A stretch of DNA of 64,000 nucleotides from Oricola thermophila (GTDB taxonomy: Bacteria; Pseudomonadota; Alphaproteobacteria; Rhizobiales; Rhizobiaceae). A model generated the notes under the pieces. The model was given only the letters and a program-made list of their open reading frames with translations. It was not told the origin of the DNA and did no database searches. Numbering within the stretch: position 1 is the stretch's first letter; the number at the start of each line of letters is the position of its first letter. The position numbers and the translations under genes were made by a program. The DNA lies in assembly GCF_013358405.1 (NCBI RefSeq), contig NZ_CP054836.1, positions 3,658,001 through 3,722,000 on the forward strand, in the 5' to 3' direction. Positions 1 to 8,646 of this stretch are shown one piece after another.

Positions 1-220
1 GAAAGTCCTTGGCGATTTCCCTCGCCATGGAAATCCCGTCCATGGTCGGCATGCGGATGTCCGACAGGACGAGGTCGTAGCCGCCCCGCTTCTCGATCAC
101 CTTTTCCAGCCCGATATCGCCGTCATCGGCCTGCTCGACGGAGTGACCGTCGATCTGCAATGCGCGCGCGGTGAATGTGCGGACGGAATCGTCGTCCTCC
201 ACGATCAGTATCCTGGCCAT
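1..220 (-). CDS. cpdR: Response regulator CpdR, single receiver domain (3' end outside window)
   Basis: The 73 visible codons begin MARILIVEDDDSVR and form the first part of a receiver domain: acidic pocket at E8-D11 and probable phospho-acceptor D54 in VLSDIRMP. The size and opening match CpdR, a stand-alone receiver that in alphaproteobacteria primes ClpXP for degradation of cell-cycle proteins such as PdeA when unphosphorylated and receives phosphate from the CckA-ChpT relay. The start codon overlaps the stop of hpt (TGATG), so translation is probably coupled. The C-terminus lies outside the window, so absence of an output domain cannot be confirmed; the CpdR name rests on family resemblance and neighbourhood. 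Confidence 0.85.
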   Translation of the reverse strand, partial: MARILIVEDDDSVRTFTARALQIDGHSVEQADDGDIGLEKVIEKRGGYDLVLSDIRMPTMDGISMAREIAKDF

Positions 221-768
221 CAAGCGTCTCCGGCGACTATGCCGACGAAGGGAAGTTCACGGAAGGCGTGGCCGACATCCATGCCGTAGCCGACCACGAA
301 ATGGTCCGGGCATTCGAAACCCGTGAAATCCGCCTGCAGCGGCGTGTCCGCCTGGCGGCGCATGGACTTGTCGAGCAGGACGCAGACGCCGACGCTTCGC
401 GCGCCGCGTTCCAGCATCAGGTCGCGGGCGAAGGTGAGGGTGCGGCCGGATTCGAGAATGTCGTCGACGAGGAGAACGTCACGGCCGGCCACGTCGGAAT
501 CCACGTCGCGCAGTATCTTCACCGCGCCGGGCTCGGTGCCCGCGCCGTAGGTGGAGAGCATGATGAACTCGACATCCGGTTCCAGCCCGGCGTCGTGCAT
601 GGCGCGCACGAGATCGGCGGAAAAGATGAAGGAACCCTTGAGCACGGAAATCACCAGCAGGTCGGTGTAATCGCGCGCCGCGATTTCCTTTGCCAGTTCA
701 AGATTGCGCGCAGCGATGGTGGAGGCGGAATAGAGAACCTCTAACCGCTTGCCCCTTACGACCGGCAT
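220..768 (-). CDS. hpt: Hypoxanthine phosphoribosyltransferase
   Basis: 182 aa, the usual length. It transfers phosphoribosyl from PRPP to hypoxanthine or guanine in cytosolic purine salvage. The PRPP-binding motif DVLLVDDILESGRT lies at residues 97-110 and the flexible-loop region LSTYGAG at 71-77, both typical of type I PRTases. It sits 4 nt behind the stop of the upstream membrane-protein gene and overlaps the start of cpdR by one base, so the three minus-strand genes probably form one operon. Confidence 0.93.
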   Translation of the reverse strand: MPVVRGKRLEVLYSASTIAARNLELAKEIAARDYTDLLVISVLKGSFIFSADLVRAMHDAGLEPDVEFIMLSTYGAGTEPGAVKILRDVDSDVAGRDVLLVDDILESGRTLTFARDLMLERGARSVGVCVLLDKSMRRQADTPLQADFTGFECPDHFVVGYGMDVGHAFRELPFVGIVAGDA

Positions 769-772
769 GATG

Positions 773-1426
773 TCATACTCCGCTGTTGTCGAATGTCAGC
801 CGAGGAGATTCGGCATATCCCGGTTTCTTGGGCATCCTGACGGTAAAGGCAAGGCTCTTGCCCGGTTCGAGCGTCTCGCCGCGCGGGACGCGGTAGACGA
901 GCGTGCGGCCTTCGCCACCGGGCGCGAAGGAAAGCAGCACGTCGGGGACGCGGGCGACGTCGGTCGAGCCGTTGCGAATGGTGGCGCTGACGGTAACGAC
1001 GTCGGCCGTGAGGCCTGTCGCCGGTTCGGGCGGTGCCGGCGTCAGTTCCAGGGCCAGTGGATTTCCTTCCTGCGCCGCGGGCAGGGCGTGGAACAGTACG
1101 TGGCCGCCGGAGATGTAGAAGGCGAAGAAGGCGGAGAACAAGACGGACAGCGCATAGAGGATCTGGGCCTTCCGGCTGGGCGCGGCGTCCTTTTCCCCGG
1201 ATTTGAGGATGCCGATCTGGTCGTCGTCCCCGTCCTTTTCTGGCGCAGCGGCTTTCTCCGCCGCCTTCTGCCGCGCGACCGCGATGCCGGGCGCGGCGAC
1301 GGATTTCGGCTTCGGTGCCGGCTTGCGCTGGTTGGCGGATGAAGCCGCCAGCGCGGCGCGCATCGGGTGCTTGCCGTCGTCGCGATGAATCGTCTCGAAT
1401 TCCGCGTCTATGATGTCTTTCGCCAC
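773..1426 (-). CDS. Single-pass membrane protein with C-terminal DUF3426-like domain
   Basis: 217 aa. Residues 1-85 are hydrophilic, rich in Ala, Lys and Pro and probably disordered. One membrane helix is at about 89-106 (YALSVLFSAFFAFYISGG). Residues 120-217 are predicted beta-rich, with phrases such as VVTVSATIRNGSTDVARVP that resemble the FxLYD/DUF3426 fold placed after MJ0042 zinc ribbons. No CxxC zinc ribbon is present at the N-terminus here, unlike many relatives. It is the first gene of the operon with hpt and cpdR and is divergent from ftsE. The function is unknown; a periplasmic role is inferred from topology only. Confidence 0.7.
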   Translation of the reverse strand: MAKDIIDAEFETIHRDDGKHPMRAALAASSANQRKPAPKPKSVAAPGIAVARQKAAEKAAAPEKDGDDDQIGILKSGEKDAAPSRKAQILYALSVLFSAFFAFYISGGHVLFHALPAAQEGNPLALELTPAPPEPATGLTADVVTVSATIRNGSTDVARVPDVLLSFAPGGEGRTLVYRVPRGETLEPGKSLAFTVRMPKKPGYAESPRLTFDNSGV

Positions 1427-1584
1427 GATTGCGCTCCTCTCAACGCGGAACCGCCATGTTTCCGGTCTACGCCGGTTTCGTTAATCGAAGGTTTCGGCGG
1501 CCTCCGGGGCGCTCTGTCCGGTTCCATTTGCTTCCTGACTGCTCTAATCCTTCACGCGGGCGTTTCACGATTCGGACGGAACGA

Positions 1585-2244
1585 TTGATCAGATTCGAGA
1601 ATGTCGGACTGCGTTACGGGATGGGACCGGAGGTCCTGCGCGATGTCTCGTTCCACATTCCCAGGCAGTCGTTCCAGTTCCTGACCGGGCCGTCCGGCGC
1701 GGGCAAGACGACGCTGTTGCGCCTGCTGTTCATGTCGCTCAGGCCGACACGAGGGCTGATCAGCGTGTTCGGCAAGGACATCGCGACCATCGACGCCGGA
1801 GAATTGCCGCAACTGAGACGGCGGATCGGAATCGTATTCCAGGATTTCCGGCTGCTCGATCACATGACGGTTTACGAGAATGTCGGGCTGCCACTGCGCG
1901 TGCGCGGCAAGGAGGAATCGACCTACCAGCGCGATGTGCTCGACCTGCTCAAGTGGGTCGGCCTGGGCGAGCGCGTGCACGCGCTGCCGCCCGTGCTGTC
2001 CGGCGGCGAGAAACAGCGCGTCGCGATCGCCCGTGCGCTGATCGACCAGCCGGAACTGCTGCTCGCCGACGAACCGACCGGCAATGTCGACCCGCCGATG
2101 GCACGGCGCCTGCTGCGCCTGTTTCTTGAGCTCAACCGCCTCGGCACGGCTGTGGTGATCGCCACGCATGATCTCGGCCTCATGGACCAGGTGGATGCGC
2201 GCCGCATGATCCTTTCCAACGGGCAGCTGGAAATCTATGAGTGA
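1585..2244 (+). CDS. ftsE: Cell division ATP-binding protein FtsE
   Basis: 219 aa from a TTG start preceded by GGACGGAACGA; this start gives exactly the usual FtsE length, whereas the open frame continues upstream to 1429 without family resemblance. It is an ABC ATPase with Walker A GPSGAGKTT (35-43), Q-loop in IVFQDF (83-88), signature LSGGEKQR (138-145) and Walker B LLLADEP (158-164). With FtsX it forms the divisome complex that controls septal peptidoglycan hydrolases. It overlaps ftsX by 8 nt. Confidence 0.93.
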   Translation: MIRFENVGLRYGMGPEVLRDVSFHIPRQSFQFLTGPSGAGKTTLLRLLFMSLRPTRGLISVFGKDIATIDAGELPQLRRRIGIVFQDFRLLDHMTVYENVGLPLRVRGKEESTYQRDVLDLLKWVGLGERVHALPPVLSGGEKQRVAIARALIDQPELLLADEPTGNVDPPMARRLLRLFLELNRLGTAVVIATHDLGLMDQVDARRMILSNGQLEIYE

Positions 2245-3235
2245 GACACTCGACCGGACGAGCGACGAGGCGCCGCAATCGCCGATGCACCGGCGGGAGC
2301 CGGGCCTTCGGCCGCTTGCGCCCATCGTGCCCCGCGCCGGTGTCGCCAGCCAGGCGCTGATCCTGGTCATTGCCATCATGTCCTTTCTCGCCTGCGTCTC
2401 GGTGGGTGCGGTGTCGCTGGTCAACAAGAGCGCGTCGACATGGCAAAGCCAGATCGCGCGCGAGGCGACGATCCAGATACGGCCGGCCGAGAACATGGAC
2501 ATGGAGACGGCGCTGGAGGATGCGCGCACGATCGCCGCGAGCTTCGACGGCGTACGCGACGCCCGCATCATAGGCCTCGACGAGACCGCGGCCCTGCTGG
2601 AACCGTGGCTCGGTTCGGGACTCGGCATCGAGGAACTGCCGGTTCCGCGGCTTGTCGTCGTCACCATCGACGAAACCTCGCCGCCCGATTTCGAATTGCT
2701 GGACAGCACGATCAGGGAGGCCATTCCTGCCGCCTCGCTTGACGATCATCGCGCCTGGGTCGACAGGCTCGTCGCCATGGCGCGCACAACGACGGCGATC
2801 GGGCTTTGCGTGCTGGCACTGGTGATGTCCGCGCTGGTGCTGACCGTGATCTTCGCCACGCGCGGCGCGATGGCCGGCAACCATGCGATCATCGAGGTGC
2901 TGCATTTCGTTGGCGCGGAAGCCGGATTCATCGCGCGACAGTTCCAGATGCGCTTCCTGTTCTCGGGCATATGGGGCGGGCTGATCGGAGGCGGCGCGGC
3001 GACGCTGATGTTCCTTGTCGTGGGCTGGTGGTCGGCGCGCAACCTCACGACCCCGGAAGGAGAGCAGGCGTCGGCCTTCTTCGGCGACTTTTCCATCGGC
3101 CCCGGCGCCTTCGCCGGCGTGCTGGCGGTGATCGTTCTCGTCGGCGTGCTGACCGCCCTCACGACCCGCTACACCGTACTTGGAACCCTGCGTGACATCG
3201 ACGAAAGGCGCGCCGATCCCGGCAGAATCGACTGA
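2237..3235 (+). CDS. ftsX: Cell division permease-like protein FtsX
   Basis: 332 aa. The topology fits FtsX: cytoplasmic tail, first membrane helix at about 40-61, periplasmic domain to about 175, then three helices between 180 and 315, as in other FtsX/MacB-type permeases. It is the membrane partner of FtsE, passing ATPase-driven conformational changes to periplasmic amidase activators or endopeptidases at the septum. The 8-nt overlap with ftsE supports coupled translation. Confidence 0.92.
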   Translation: MSETLDRTSDEAPQSPMHRREPGLRPLAPIVPRAGVASQALILVIAIMSFLACVSVGAVSLVNKSASTWQSQIAREATIQIRPAENMDMETALEDARTIAASFDGVRDARIIGLDETAALLEPWLGSGLGIEELPVPRLVVVTIDETSPPDFELLDSTIREAIPAASLDDHRAWVDRLVAMARTTTAIGLCVLALVMSALVLTVIFATRGAMAGNHAIIEVLHFVGAEAGFIARQFQMRFLFSGIWGGLIGGGAATLMFLVVGWWSARNLTTPEGEQASAFFGDFSIGPGAFAGVLAVIVLVGVLTALTTRYTVLGTLRDIDERRADPGRID

Positions 3236-3329
3236 TTCGGCGTCCCGAACTGCGGAATCTTGCCGCAATGTCTGCGAATTGCAGCATTTTCGCCTATGCC
3301 GCGCCGCAATTGCGGGTTAACGATTCACC

Positions 3330-4052
3330 ATGTTCGATATGCTTGACACCGGGGGGCATGGTGGAACGGCAGGCCGAAACCGGATGTCGGGGGCGGAAAC
3401 GCGCAGCCGCAATCAGCGAATGAAGCGCATCCTGCGCCATCTCTGCGTGGGGCTCGCCGCTGCGGTCGCAATCTATCTTGGCGGCTTTTTCGTATTTCTT
3501 GCGGACGTGGACCAGTATGGCGCCGCGCCGGCCGGCACGCGTGCCGACGGCATCGTCGTGCTGACGGGCGGGCATGCGCGCGTCGACGAGGCGGTGCGGC
3601 TTCTCGATGCCGAGCTTGGCGACCGGCTCCTGATCAGCGGCGTGCATCCCGCGGCCTCCCGGGCGGTGTTGATGAAGACCTTCGCCGTCGACGAAGCGCA
3701 GTTCGCCTGCTGTGTCGACATCGACCGCAAGGCGCTGGACACGGTCGGAAATGCCGAGGAAACCGCGCGCTGGGCCGCGGATCACGGATTCCGTTCCCTG
3801 ATCGTCGTCACCAACGACTATCACATGCCGCGAAGCCTCTTCGAATTGCGCCGCACGATGAAGGATATCTCCCTGATTCCGCATGCCGTCATCGCCACGC
3901 GCGGCGATACGGTGAGCGCCGACATGCAGGCGCGCCGCCTGCGCGTCCTGTTCGGCGAATATGTCAAGTACAGCGCCGCCCGCCTGCGTGCCCTGGTGCT
4001 GCCCCCCAGGTCCGATGCGGGCGTGGAGAGCGCCGCGCTGTCCGGCAATTAG
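3330..4052 (+). CDS. YdcF family protein (DUF218)
   Basis: 240 aa from the first ATG; starts at 3384 (MSGAETR) or 3420 (MKRILRH) are also possible because the first 30 residues show no conservation cues. A membrane anchor lies at about 36-57, followed by the DUF218 fold: GIVVLTGGHARVDEAVRLL near the front, then DTVGNAEETARWA and VVTNDYHMPRS, the usual conserved Asp/Asn/Glu and His-Met-Arg positions. YdcF/SanA/ElyC-type proteins are linked to envelope or undecaprenyl-phosphate metabolism, but the activity is undefined. It lies between ftsX and plsC on the same strand. Confidence 0.8.
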   Translation: MFDMLDTGGHGGTAGRNRMSGAETRSRNQRMKRILRHLCVGLAAAVAIYLGGFFVFLADVDQYGAAPAGTRADGIVVLTGGHARVDEAVRLLDAELGDRLLISGVHPAASRAVLMKTFAVDEAQFACCVDIDRKALDTVGNAEETARWAADHGFRSLIVVTNDYHMPRSLFELRRTMKDISLIPHAVIATRGDTVSADMQARRLRVLFGEYVKYSAARLRALVLPPRSDAGVESAALSGN

Positions 4053-4136
4053 GCCCCGGCGGCGACAGAAGGCTTTGCCTTCGCGGACAGGGCCGTGTAA
4101 TCGGCTGGAAGGCAATTCTCAGACACCGGTGTTCCC

Positions 4137-4940
4137 TTGCTGGCGATCCGATCCCTGATCTTCAACATCCTCTTCTATGCCGTGACACTGGTCTACATGA
4201 TCGTGTTCACGCCCTATTTCTTCCTCGCGCCGCGAAAGCGCGCTTGGGCCGTGCCGAAATTCTGGGCGCGCAGCCTGCTCTGGCTGATGAAGGTGACCGT
4301 GGGGACCGACCACGTGGTGAAAGGGCTGGAGAACCTGCCCGAGGGCAGTTACATCATCGCGCCCAAGCACCAGTCGGCCTGGGACACGTTCGCCTTCCTG
4401 CCGTGGTGGCCCGACCCCGTCTATATCCTGAAACGCGAACTGACCTGGATTCCCCTGTTCGGCTGGTACATCGCCAAGATGCGGATGATTCCCATTGATC
4501 GCGGCAACCGCTTGCGTGCAATCGAGTCGGTCAATCGCGGCGCGAACCGCGTGATCAGGGAAGGCCGGCAGATCGTCATCTACCCGGAGGGCACGCGCCG
4601 GTCGCCGGGCGCCGAGCCTGCCTACAAGATGGGCATAGTCAATCTTTACGAAACGCTCGGCATTCCGGTCGTGCCGATCGCGCACAATGCCGGGCTCTAC
4701 TGGCGGCGGCGGTCATTCATGCGCTATCCGGGCACGATCGAGGTCGAGGTCCTCGAGCCGATCATGCCGGGTCTCGGCCGCGAGGAATTCCGCAAGGAAC
4801 TGATCCGGCGGACCGAGGAGGCCTGCGATCGCCAGTTGCTTGCGCTCGCCGACGACCCGGCCGCGCCGCCCTTTCCGGAAACCGCGAAACGGCGCGTGGC
4901 GGAACTCCGGGCCGGAACGGTCAGCCCTGCCGCTTCCTGA
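4137..4940 (+). CDS. plsC: 1-acyl-sn-glycerol-3-phosphate acyltransferase
   Basis: 267 aa from a TTG start. Membrane-bound LPLAT enzyme making phosphatidic acid from lysophosphatidic acid. Motif I is HQSAWD (H78 to D83, HX4D); motif III is YPEGTRRSPG (near 145-154), the glycerol-phosphate binding block. The N-terminal 30 residues are hydrophobic. It follows the YdcF gene on the same strand and converges on the gamma-glutamylcyclotransferase-like gene, with 20 bp of 3' overlap. Confidence 0.9.
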   Translation: MLAIRSLIFNILFYAVTLVYMIVFTPYFFLAPRKRAWAVPKFWARSLLWLMKVTVGTDHVVKGLENLPEGSYIIAPKHQSAWDTFAFLPWWPDPVYILKRELTWIPLFGWYIAKMRMIPIDRGNRLRAIESVNRGANRVIREGRQIVIYPEGTRRSPGAEPAYKMGIVNLYETLGIPVVPIAHNAGLYWRRRSFMRYPGTIEVEVLEPIMPGLGREEFRKELIRRTEEACDRQLLALADDPAAPPFPETAKRRVAELRAGTVSPAAS

Positions 4941-5448
4941 TCCCGGCGACGACGTTTTCGAGCCAGTGATCCCGGATGCCGAGGGTGCGGATGTGCTCGG
5001 CCGTGTTGATCACGTAATCCTCGTTCGGGCCCATGCCGCCGACGGCGCCGCAGACGCGCTCTACGGCCTCGTCCACCTCGAGCCGGCCGGCATACTGTTC
5101 ATGCCGTCGGTCCGCGACATAGGCGAGCGCCGGCGCCTTGCCGCCGCATTCGAACGTGACCGAGCCGATGCGCTCGAGATAGACATTCGTCACCAGTTCG
5201 CGTTCGCGCAGATAGGCGAGTACCGGCTCGCGATCCTTCCCGGCGACGCGGAAGGCGACGCCGACGCAGGAACCGCCCCGGTCGAGCCCCATGACAAGAC
5301 CTGGCCGTTCCGGCGTGCCGCGGTGTTCAAGCGAAATGATACAAAGGCTGCGGTGATAGCCGTGCAGGCGCGCGCGGCGTCTTTCGACATGGTCGAAACC
5401 GGGCTTCCACATCAGCGACGCGTAGCCGAAGACCCAGAAATCGTTCAT
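4921..5448 (-). CDS. Gamma-glutamylcyclotransferase (ChaC-like)
   Basis: 175 aa from the ATG giving MNDFWVFGYASLMW; the frame extends 6 codons further without resemblance. FGYASLMWKPGF at residues 7-18 is the conserved glycine-rich loop of the ChaC/GGCT family, whose members cleave gamma-glutamyl peptides such as glutathione to 5-oxoproline. Later conserved phrases are GLDRGGSCVGVAFRV and YVINTAEHIRTLGI. The gene ends inside plsC on the opposite strand and is divergent from the DUF2125 gene, with only about 20 nt between starts. Glutathione specificity is inferred from family. Confidence 0.85.
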   Translation of the reverse strand: MNDFWVFGYASLMWKPGFDHVERRRARLHGYHRSLCIISLEHRGTPERPGLVMGLDRGGSCVGVAFRVAGKDREPVLAYLRERELVTNVYLERIGSVTFECGGKAPALAYVADRRHEQYAGRLEVDEAVERVCGAVGGMGPNEDYVINTAEHIRTLGIRDHWLENVVAGIRKRQG

Positions 5449-5468
5449 AGAGCAAACTGTTTCCACAA

Positions 5469-6491
5469 ATGGCGAGCACGGTCCCTAGCATGGCAGAGAA
5501 GAAAGAAAAACAGGTCGGAAACGCGGGGCGGCGGATGCGCTGGATGGCCGCCGGGATCCTTGCCGCGGGCATCGCCTATTCGGCCGGCTGGTACTGGCTG
5601 GCGAACCGGGTCGAGGCGGAAACCGCAAGGTACATCGCAACGCAGCGGCAACAGGGCACCACCATCGGCTGTGCCGACAGGTCGGTGGGCGGATATCCGT
5701 TCCGGCTCGAGGTGTTCTGCACCGCTTTCGATCTCGCCCGTCCTCTCGACGGCCTGACCGTGAAGGCCGGCGCGTTCCGCAGCGCGGCGCAGGTCTACGA
5801 GCCGCGACGCGTCTACACGGAGCTCGACAGCCCGGTCGTCGTGGAAAGCGCCGTTGCCGGCGCCCTGCGCCTCGACTGGTCGCTGGCGCGCGCCACTGCC
5901 TCGCTCGCGCAACCGTTGCCGGAACGTGCGTCTGTGGCCGTGGATGACCTCGACGTCACGCTCGACGGCATTGGCAAGGCGCTCGCGGCAGCCCATGCCG
6001 AGGCGCACATGCGGCTGCGCGAAGGCGATCTCGACATTGCCTGGCGCTACGAGGGACTTGTCTTCGACGAGCGGGTCGCAGGCCGCGCCAACCTGCCGGT
6101 TCTGGCCGGGGATGGCGATGTCACGATCGAGGACGGCGCAGCCAGGGCCGCTTCCGGCCTGCGGACGCTGCGCGGCGCCAGCGGCGAGATCCGCCGGCTG
6201 GCGCTGCTGGTGACGCCAAAACAGGGACTGCTCGTCAGCGGGCCGTTCTCGGTGGATGAAGGCGGGCTGGTGGATGCTACGCTGGAACTGGTCGTCGTCG
6301 ATCCCGCGGGGCTGGCGCAGGCGTTCCGGGCCGCATTCCCCGAACTCGCAGCGCAGATCGACGCGCTGGCCGCCATGTCAGCGGAGAGCGGTCCCGACGG
6401 GACGCCGGAGATCGTGCTGCCGGTCAGCATACGCGATGGCCAGGCCGTTCTCGGCTTCATCCCGCTCGGGCGGCTCCCGGCGCTGATGTAG
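5469..6491 (+). CDS. DUF2125 domain-containing protein
   Basis: 340 aa from 5469, or 333 aa from the ATG at 5490 (MAEKKEKQ); neither has a clear Shine-Dalgarno sequence. A membrane anchor lies at about 25-45 and the rest appears periplasmic. The phrase RSVGGYPFRLEVFC (about 71-84) is the hallmark of DUF2125, a family of large beta-rich proteins common in alphaproteobacteria and related in overall pattern to AsmA-like lipid-handling proteins. No function is established. The gene converges on tyrC with 4 nt between stops. Confidence 0.82.
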   Translation: MASTVPSMAEKKEKQVGNAGRRMRWMAAGILAAGIAYSAGWYWLANRVEAETARYIATQRQQGTTIGCADRSVGGYPFRLEVFCTAFDLARPLDGLTVKAGAFRSAAQVYEPRRVYTELDSPVVVESAVAGALRLDWSLARATASLAQPLPERASVAVDDLDVTLDGIGKALAAAHAEAHMRLREGDLDIAWRYEGLVFDERVAGRANLPVLAGDGDVTIEDGAARAASGLRTLRGASGEIRRLALLVTPKQGLLVSGPFSVDEGGLVDATLELVVVDPAGLAQAFRAAFPELAAQIDALAAMSAESGPDGTPEIVLPVSIRDGQAVLGFIPLGRLPALM

Positions 6492-6495
6492 GCAG

Positions 6496-7437
6496 CTATT
6501 CGCCCGGCTTCGCGATTTCCGGGTGACGGCCGAAATCCGGCGCGTCGACTTCCTGTCCCGCCTCGATGATGGACCGGCGTATGGCACGGGTGCGGGTGAA
6601 TAGATCGAACAGCGCGTCGCCGTCGCCCCAGCGGATCGACCGCTGCAGCGCGGCGAGATCCTCGGAAAACCGGCCCAGCATCTCCAGGATGGCCTCCCTG
6701 TTGGCAAGGCAGACATCGCGCCACATGGTCGGGTCGGAAGCGGCAAGCCGGGTGAAATCGCGGAAGCCTGACGCGGAGTACTTGATGACTTCCGATTTGG
6801 AAACCGTCTCCAGGTCGTCGGCGGTGCCCACGATGTTGTAGGCAATGATGTGGGGCAGGTGCGAGACGATCGCCAGGACCCGGTCATGATGCGCGGGATC
6901 CATCGTGTCGACCTTCGAGCCGCATGCCGTCCAGAACGCGGTCAGCTTTTCCAGCGCTGCCGGATCCGTGCCGGGAAGCGGGGTCAGGATCGCCCAGCGT
7001 CCCTCGAACAGCGAGGTGAATCCCGCGTCGGGGCCCGATTGCTCGGTGCCGGCGATCGGGTGGCCGGGGATGAAGTGCACGCCCTCCGGCACATGCGGCG
7101 CGACATCGCGCACCACCGAAGCCTTGGTCGAGCCGGCATCGGTCAGGATCGCGCCCGTCTTCAGGTGCGGACCGATCCGTTCCGCCACCGCCCCGCAGGC
7201 GCCGACGGGAATCGAAAGGACCACGAGGTCGGCATCCTCGACGGCCCTTGCCGGGTCGGGCTCGAAGCGGTCGCCCAGACCCAGTTCCTCGGCCCGTTTC
7301 AGGGTTTCGGAACTGCGCGTCGAGATGACGATCTCCCCGGCAAGGCCCTGCCGCCGGATCGCGTGGGCCAGCGACGAGCCGATCAGGCCGATACCTATCA
7401 GCGCGACGCGCTCGAACATGGGTTTGGTGTCAGGCAT
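6496..7437 (-). CDS. tyrC: Prephenate/arogenate (cyclohexadienyl) dehydrogenase
   Basis: 313 aa. Oxidatively decarboxylates prephenate or arogenate in tyrosine synthesis. The N-terminal Rossmann motif GIGLIGSSLAHAIRRQG lies at about 15-31; the catalytic-domain phrases HFIPGHPIAGTEQSGP and DPAHHDRVLAIVSHLPHI carry the conserved histidines of the TyrA family. No fused chorismate mutase or ACT domain is present. The start is 3 nt behind the hisC stop, so the two are probably one transcript, a common pairing that puts an aromatic/histidinol-phosphate aminotransferase beside TyrC. Confidence 0.92.
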   Translation of the reverse strand: MPDTKPMFERVALIGIGLIGSSLAHAIRRQGLAGEIVISTRSSETLKRAEELGLGDRFEPDPARAVEDADLVVLSIPVGACGAVAERIGPHLKTGAILTDAGSTKASVVRDVAPHVPEGVHFIPGHPIAGTEQSGPDAGFTSLFEGRWAILTPLPGTDPAALEKLTAFWTACGSKVDTMDPAHHDRVLAIVSHLPHIIAYNIVGTADDLETVSKSEVIKYSASGFRDFTRLAASDPTMWRDVCLANREAILEMLGRFSEDLAALQRSIRWGDGDALFDLFTRTRAIRRSIIEAGQEVDAPDFGRHPEIAKPGE

Positions 7438-7440
7438 GGT

Positions 7441-8556
7441 TCAGGCCCGGCCCATGAAGTCTTTGAGCGCGGCGATCACGCCCTCGTTCGCCTCTGCCGT
7501 CCCGATTGACATGCGCAGCGCGTTCGGCAGGCCGTAGGTACCCAGGGCGCGCAGAACGTAGCCGCGTTCGGTCAGAAAGGCATCGGCCGCGGCGGCGGAC
7601 CTTTCCGGATCGTCCCCGGGGAAATGGATCAGGATGAAGTTGCCGACGCTCGGCGTCACCGTCAGACCGATATCCGTCAGCGCGCCGGTCAGGGCCTGTA
7701 CCCAGGTCTCGTTGAAATGGGCCGCCTCGTCGACATGGGCGCGGTCGCGGATCGCCGCCGCGCCGGCGGCGATTGCCGCCGAGTTCAGGTTGAACGGTCC
7801 GCGAACGCGGTTGAGCGCGTCGACGACATGCGCCGGTCCGTACATCCAGCCGATGCGCAGTGCGGCGAGGCCGTAAATCTTGGAGAAGGTGCGCGTCATC
7901 ACGACGTTCTCGTTGCCGGAGACGAGTTCCACGCCCGCGGAGTAGTCGTTGCGGCGCACATATTCCGCATATGCCGCGTCGAGGACCAGCAGGACATCCT
8001 TCGGCAGGCCGGCATGCAGGCGCCTGACCTCGGCATCGGAAATGTAGGTGCCGGTCGGATTGTTCGGATTGGCGAGGAAAACCATCTTCGTGCGCTCGGT
8101 GACGCGCTCGAGTATGGCGTCGACATCCGTGCGCAGGTCGGTCTCCGGCGCGACGACCGGTGTCGCGCCATTGGCGAGGATCTGGATCCGGTAGACGAGG
8201 AAGCCGTGCTCGGTGATGATCGCCTCGTCTCCGGTATTCAGATAGACATGGGCGAGCAGGCCTAGCAACTCGTCGGAACCGTTGCCGCACAGAAGGTTGT
8301 CGGGGTTGAGGCCGTGCGTCTCGGCCACCGCGTTGCGCAGTTCCCCGGCCGTGCCGTCGGGGTAGAATTCCAGCGTGCCTGCCTCCGCCTTGAATGCCTC
8401 GACGGCCGCGGGGCTGGGCCCGAGCGGCGTCTCGTTGGACGACAGCTTGTGCAGCTTGATGCCCGGCTTGGCCTTGCTCTTGCCCGGCACATAGGCGGCG
8501 ATATCCATCACACCGGGGTTGGGAACGGGACGGGACGGATTTTCGCGAGCGGACAT
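7441..8556 (-). CDS. hisC: Histidinol-phosphate aminotransferase
   Basis: 371 aa from [10 protein letters not shown]; the open frame goes 23 codons further upstream but those residues are not family-like. PLP-dependent fold type I enzyme: [11 protein letters not shown] near the front, GNGSDELL for cofactor phosphate, NPNNPTGTY, and Schiff-base lysine in [15 protein letters not shown]. It converts imidazole-acetol phosphate to histidinol phosphate; paralogues next to tyrC often also transaminate aromatic keto acids or prephenate. Which substrate dominates cannot be read from sequence alone. Confidence 0.9.
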   Translation of the reverse strand: MSARENPSRPVPNPGVMDIAAYVPGKSKAKPGIKLHKLSSNETPLGPSPAAVEAFKAEAGTLEFYPDGTAGELRNAVAETHGLNPDNLLCGNGSDELLGLLAHVYLNTGDEAIITEHGFLVYRIQILANGATPVVAPETDLRTDVDAILERVTERTKMVFLANPNNPTGTYISDAEVRRLHAGLPKDVLLVLDAAYAEYVRRNDYSAGVELVSGNENVVMTRTFSKIYGLAALRIGWMYGPAHVVDALNRVRGPFNLNSAAIAAGAAAIRDRAHVDEAAHFNETWVQALTGALTDIGLTVTPSVGNFILIHFPGDDPERSAAAADAFLTERGYVLRALGTYGLPNALRMSIGTAEANEGVIAALKDFMGRA

Positions 8557-8646
8557 CGCCTTGGACTTTCCTTGTTTGGCTTGCGCCTGTTGCAGACGGC
8601 AGGGCAATAGCGCCGCCTGCCGCAAATGTCGAGAAGGGCGGACCGC

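Noticed and set aside
4053..4136. Terminator between the YdcF gene and plsC
   Set aside because: No stable GC hairpin with a T run could be identified; plsC has a TTG start with a weak leader.
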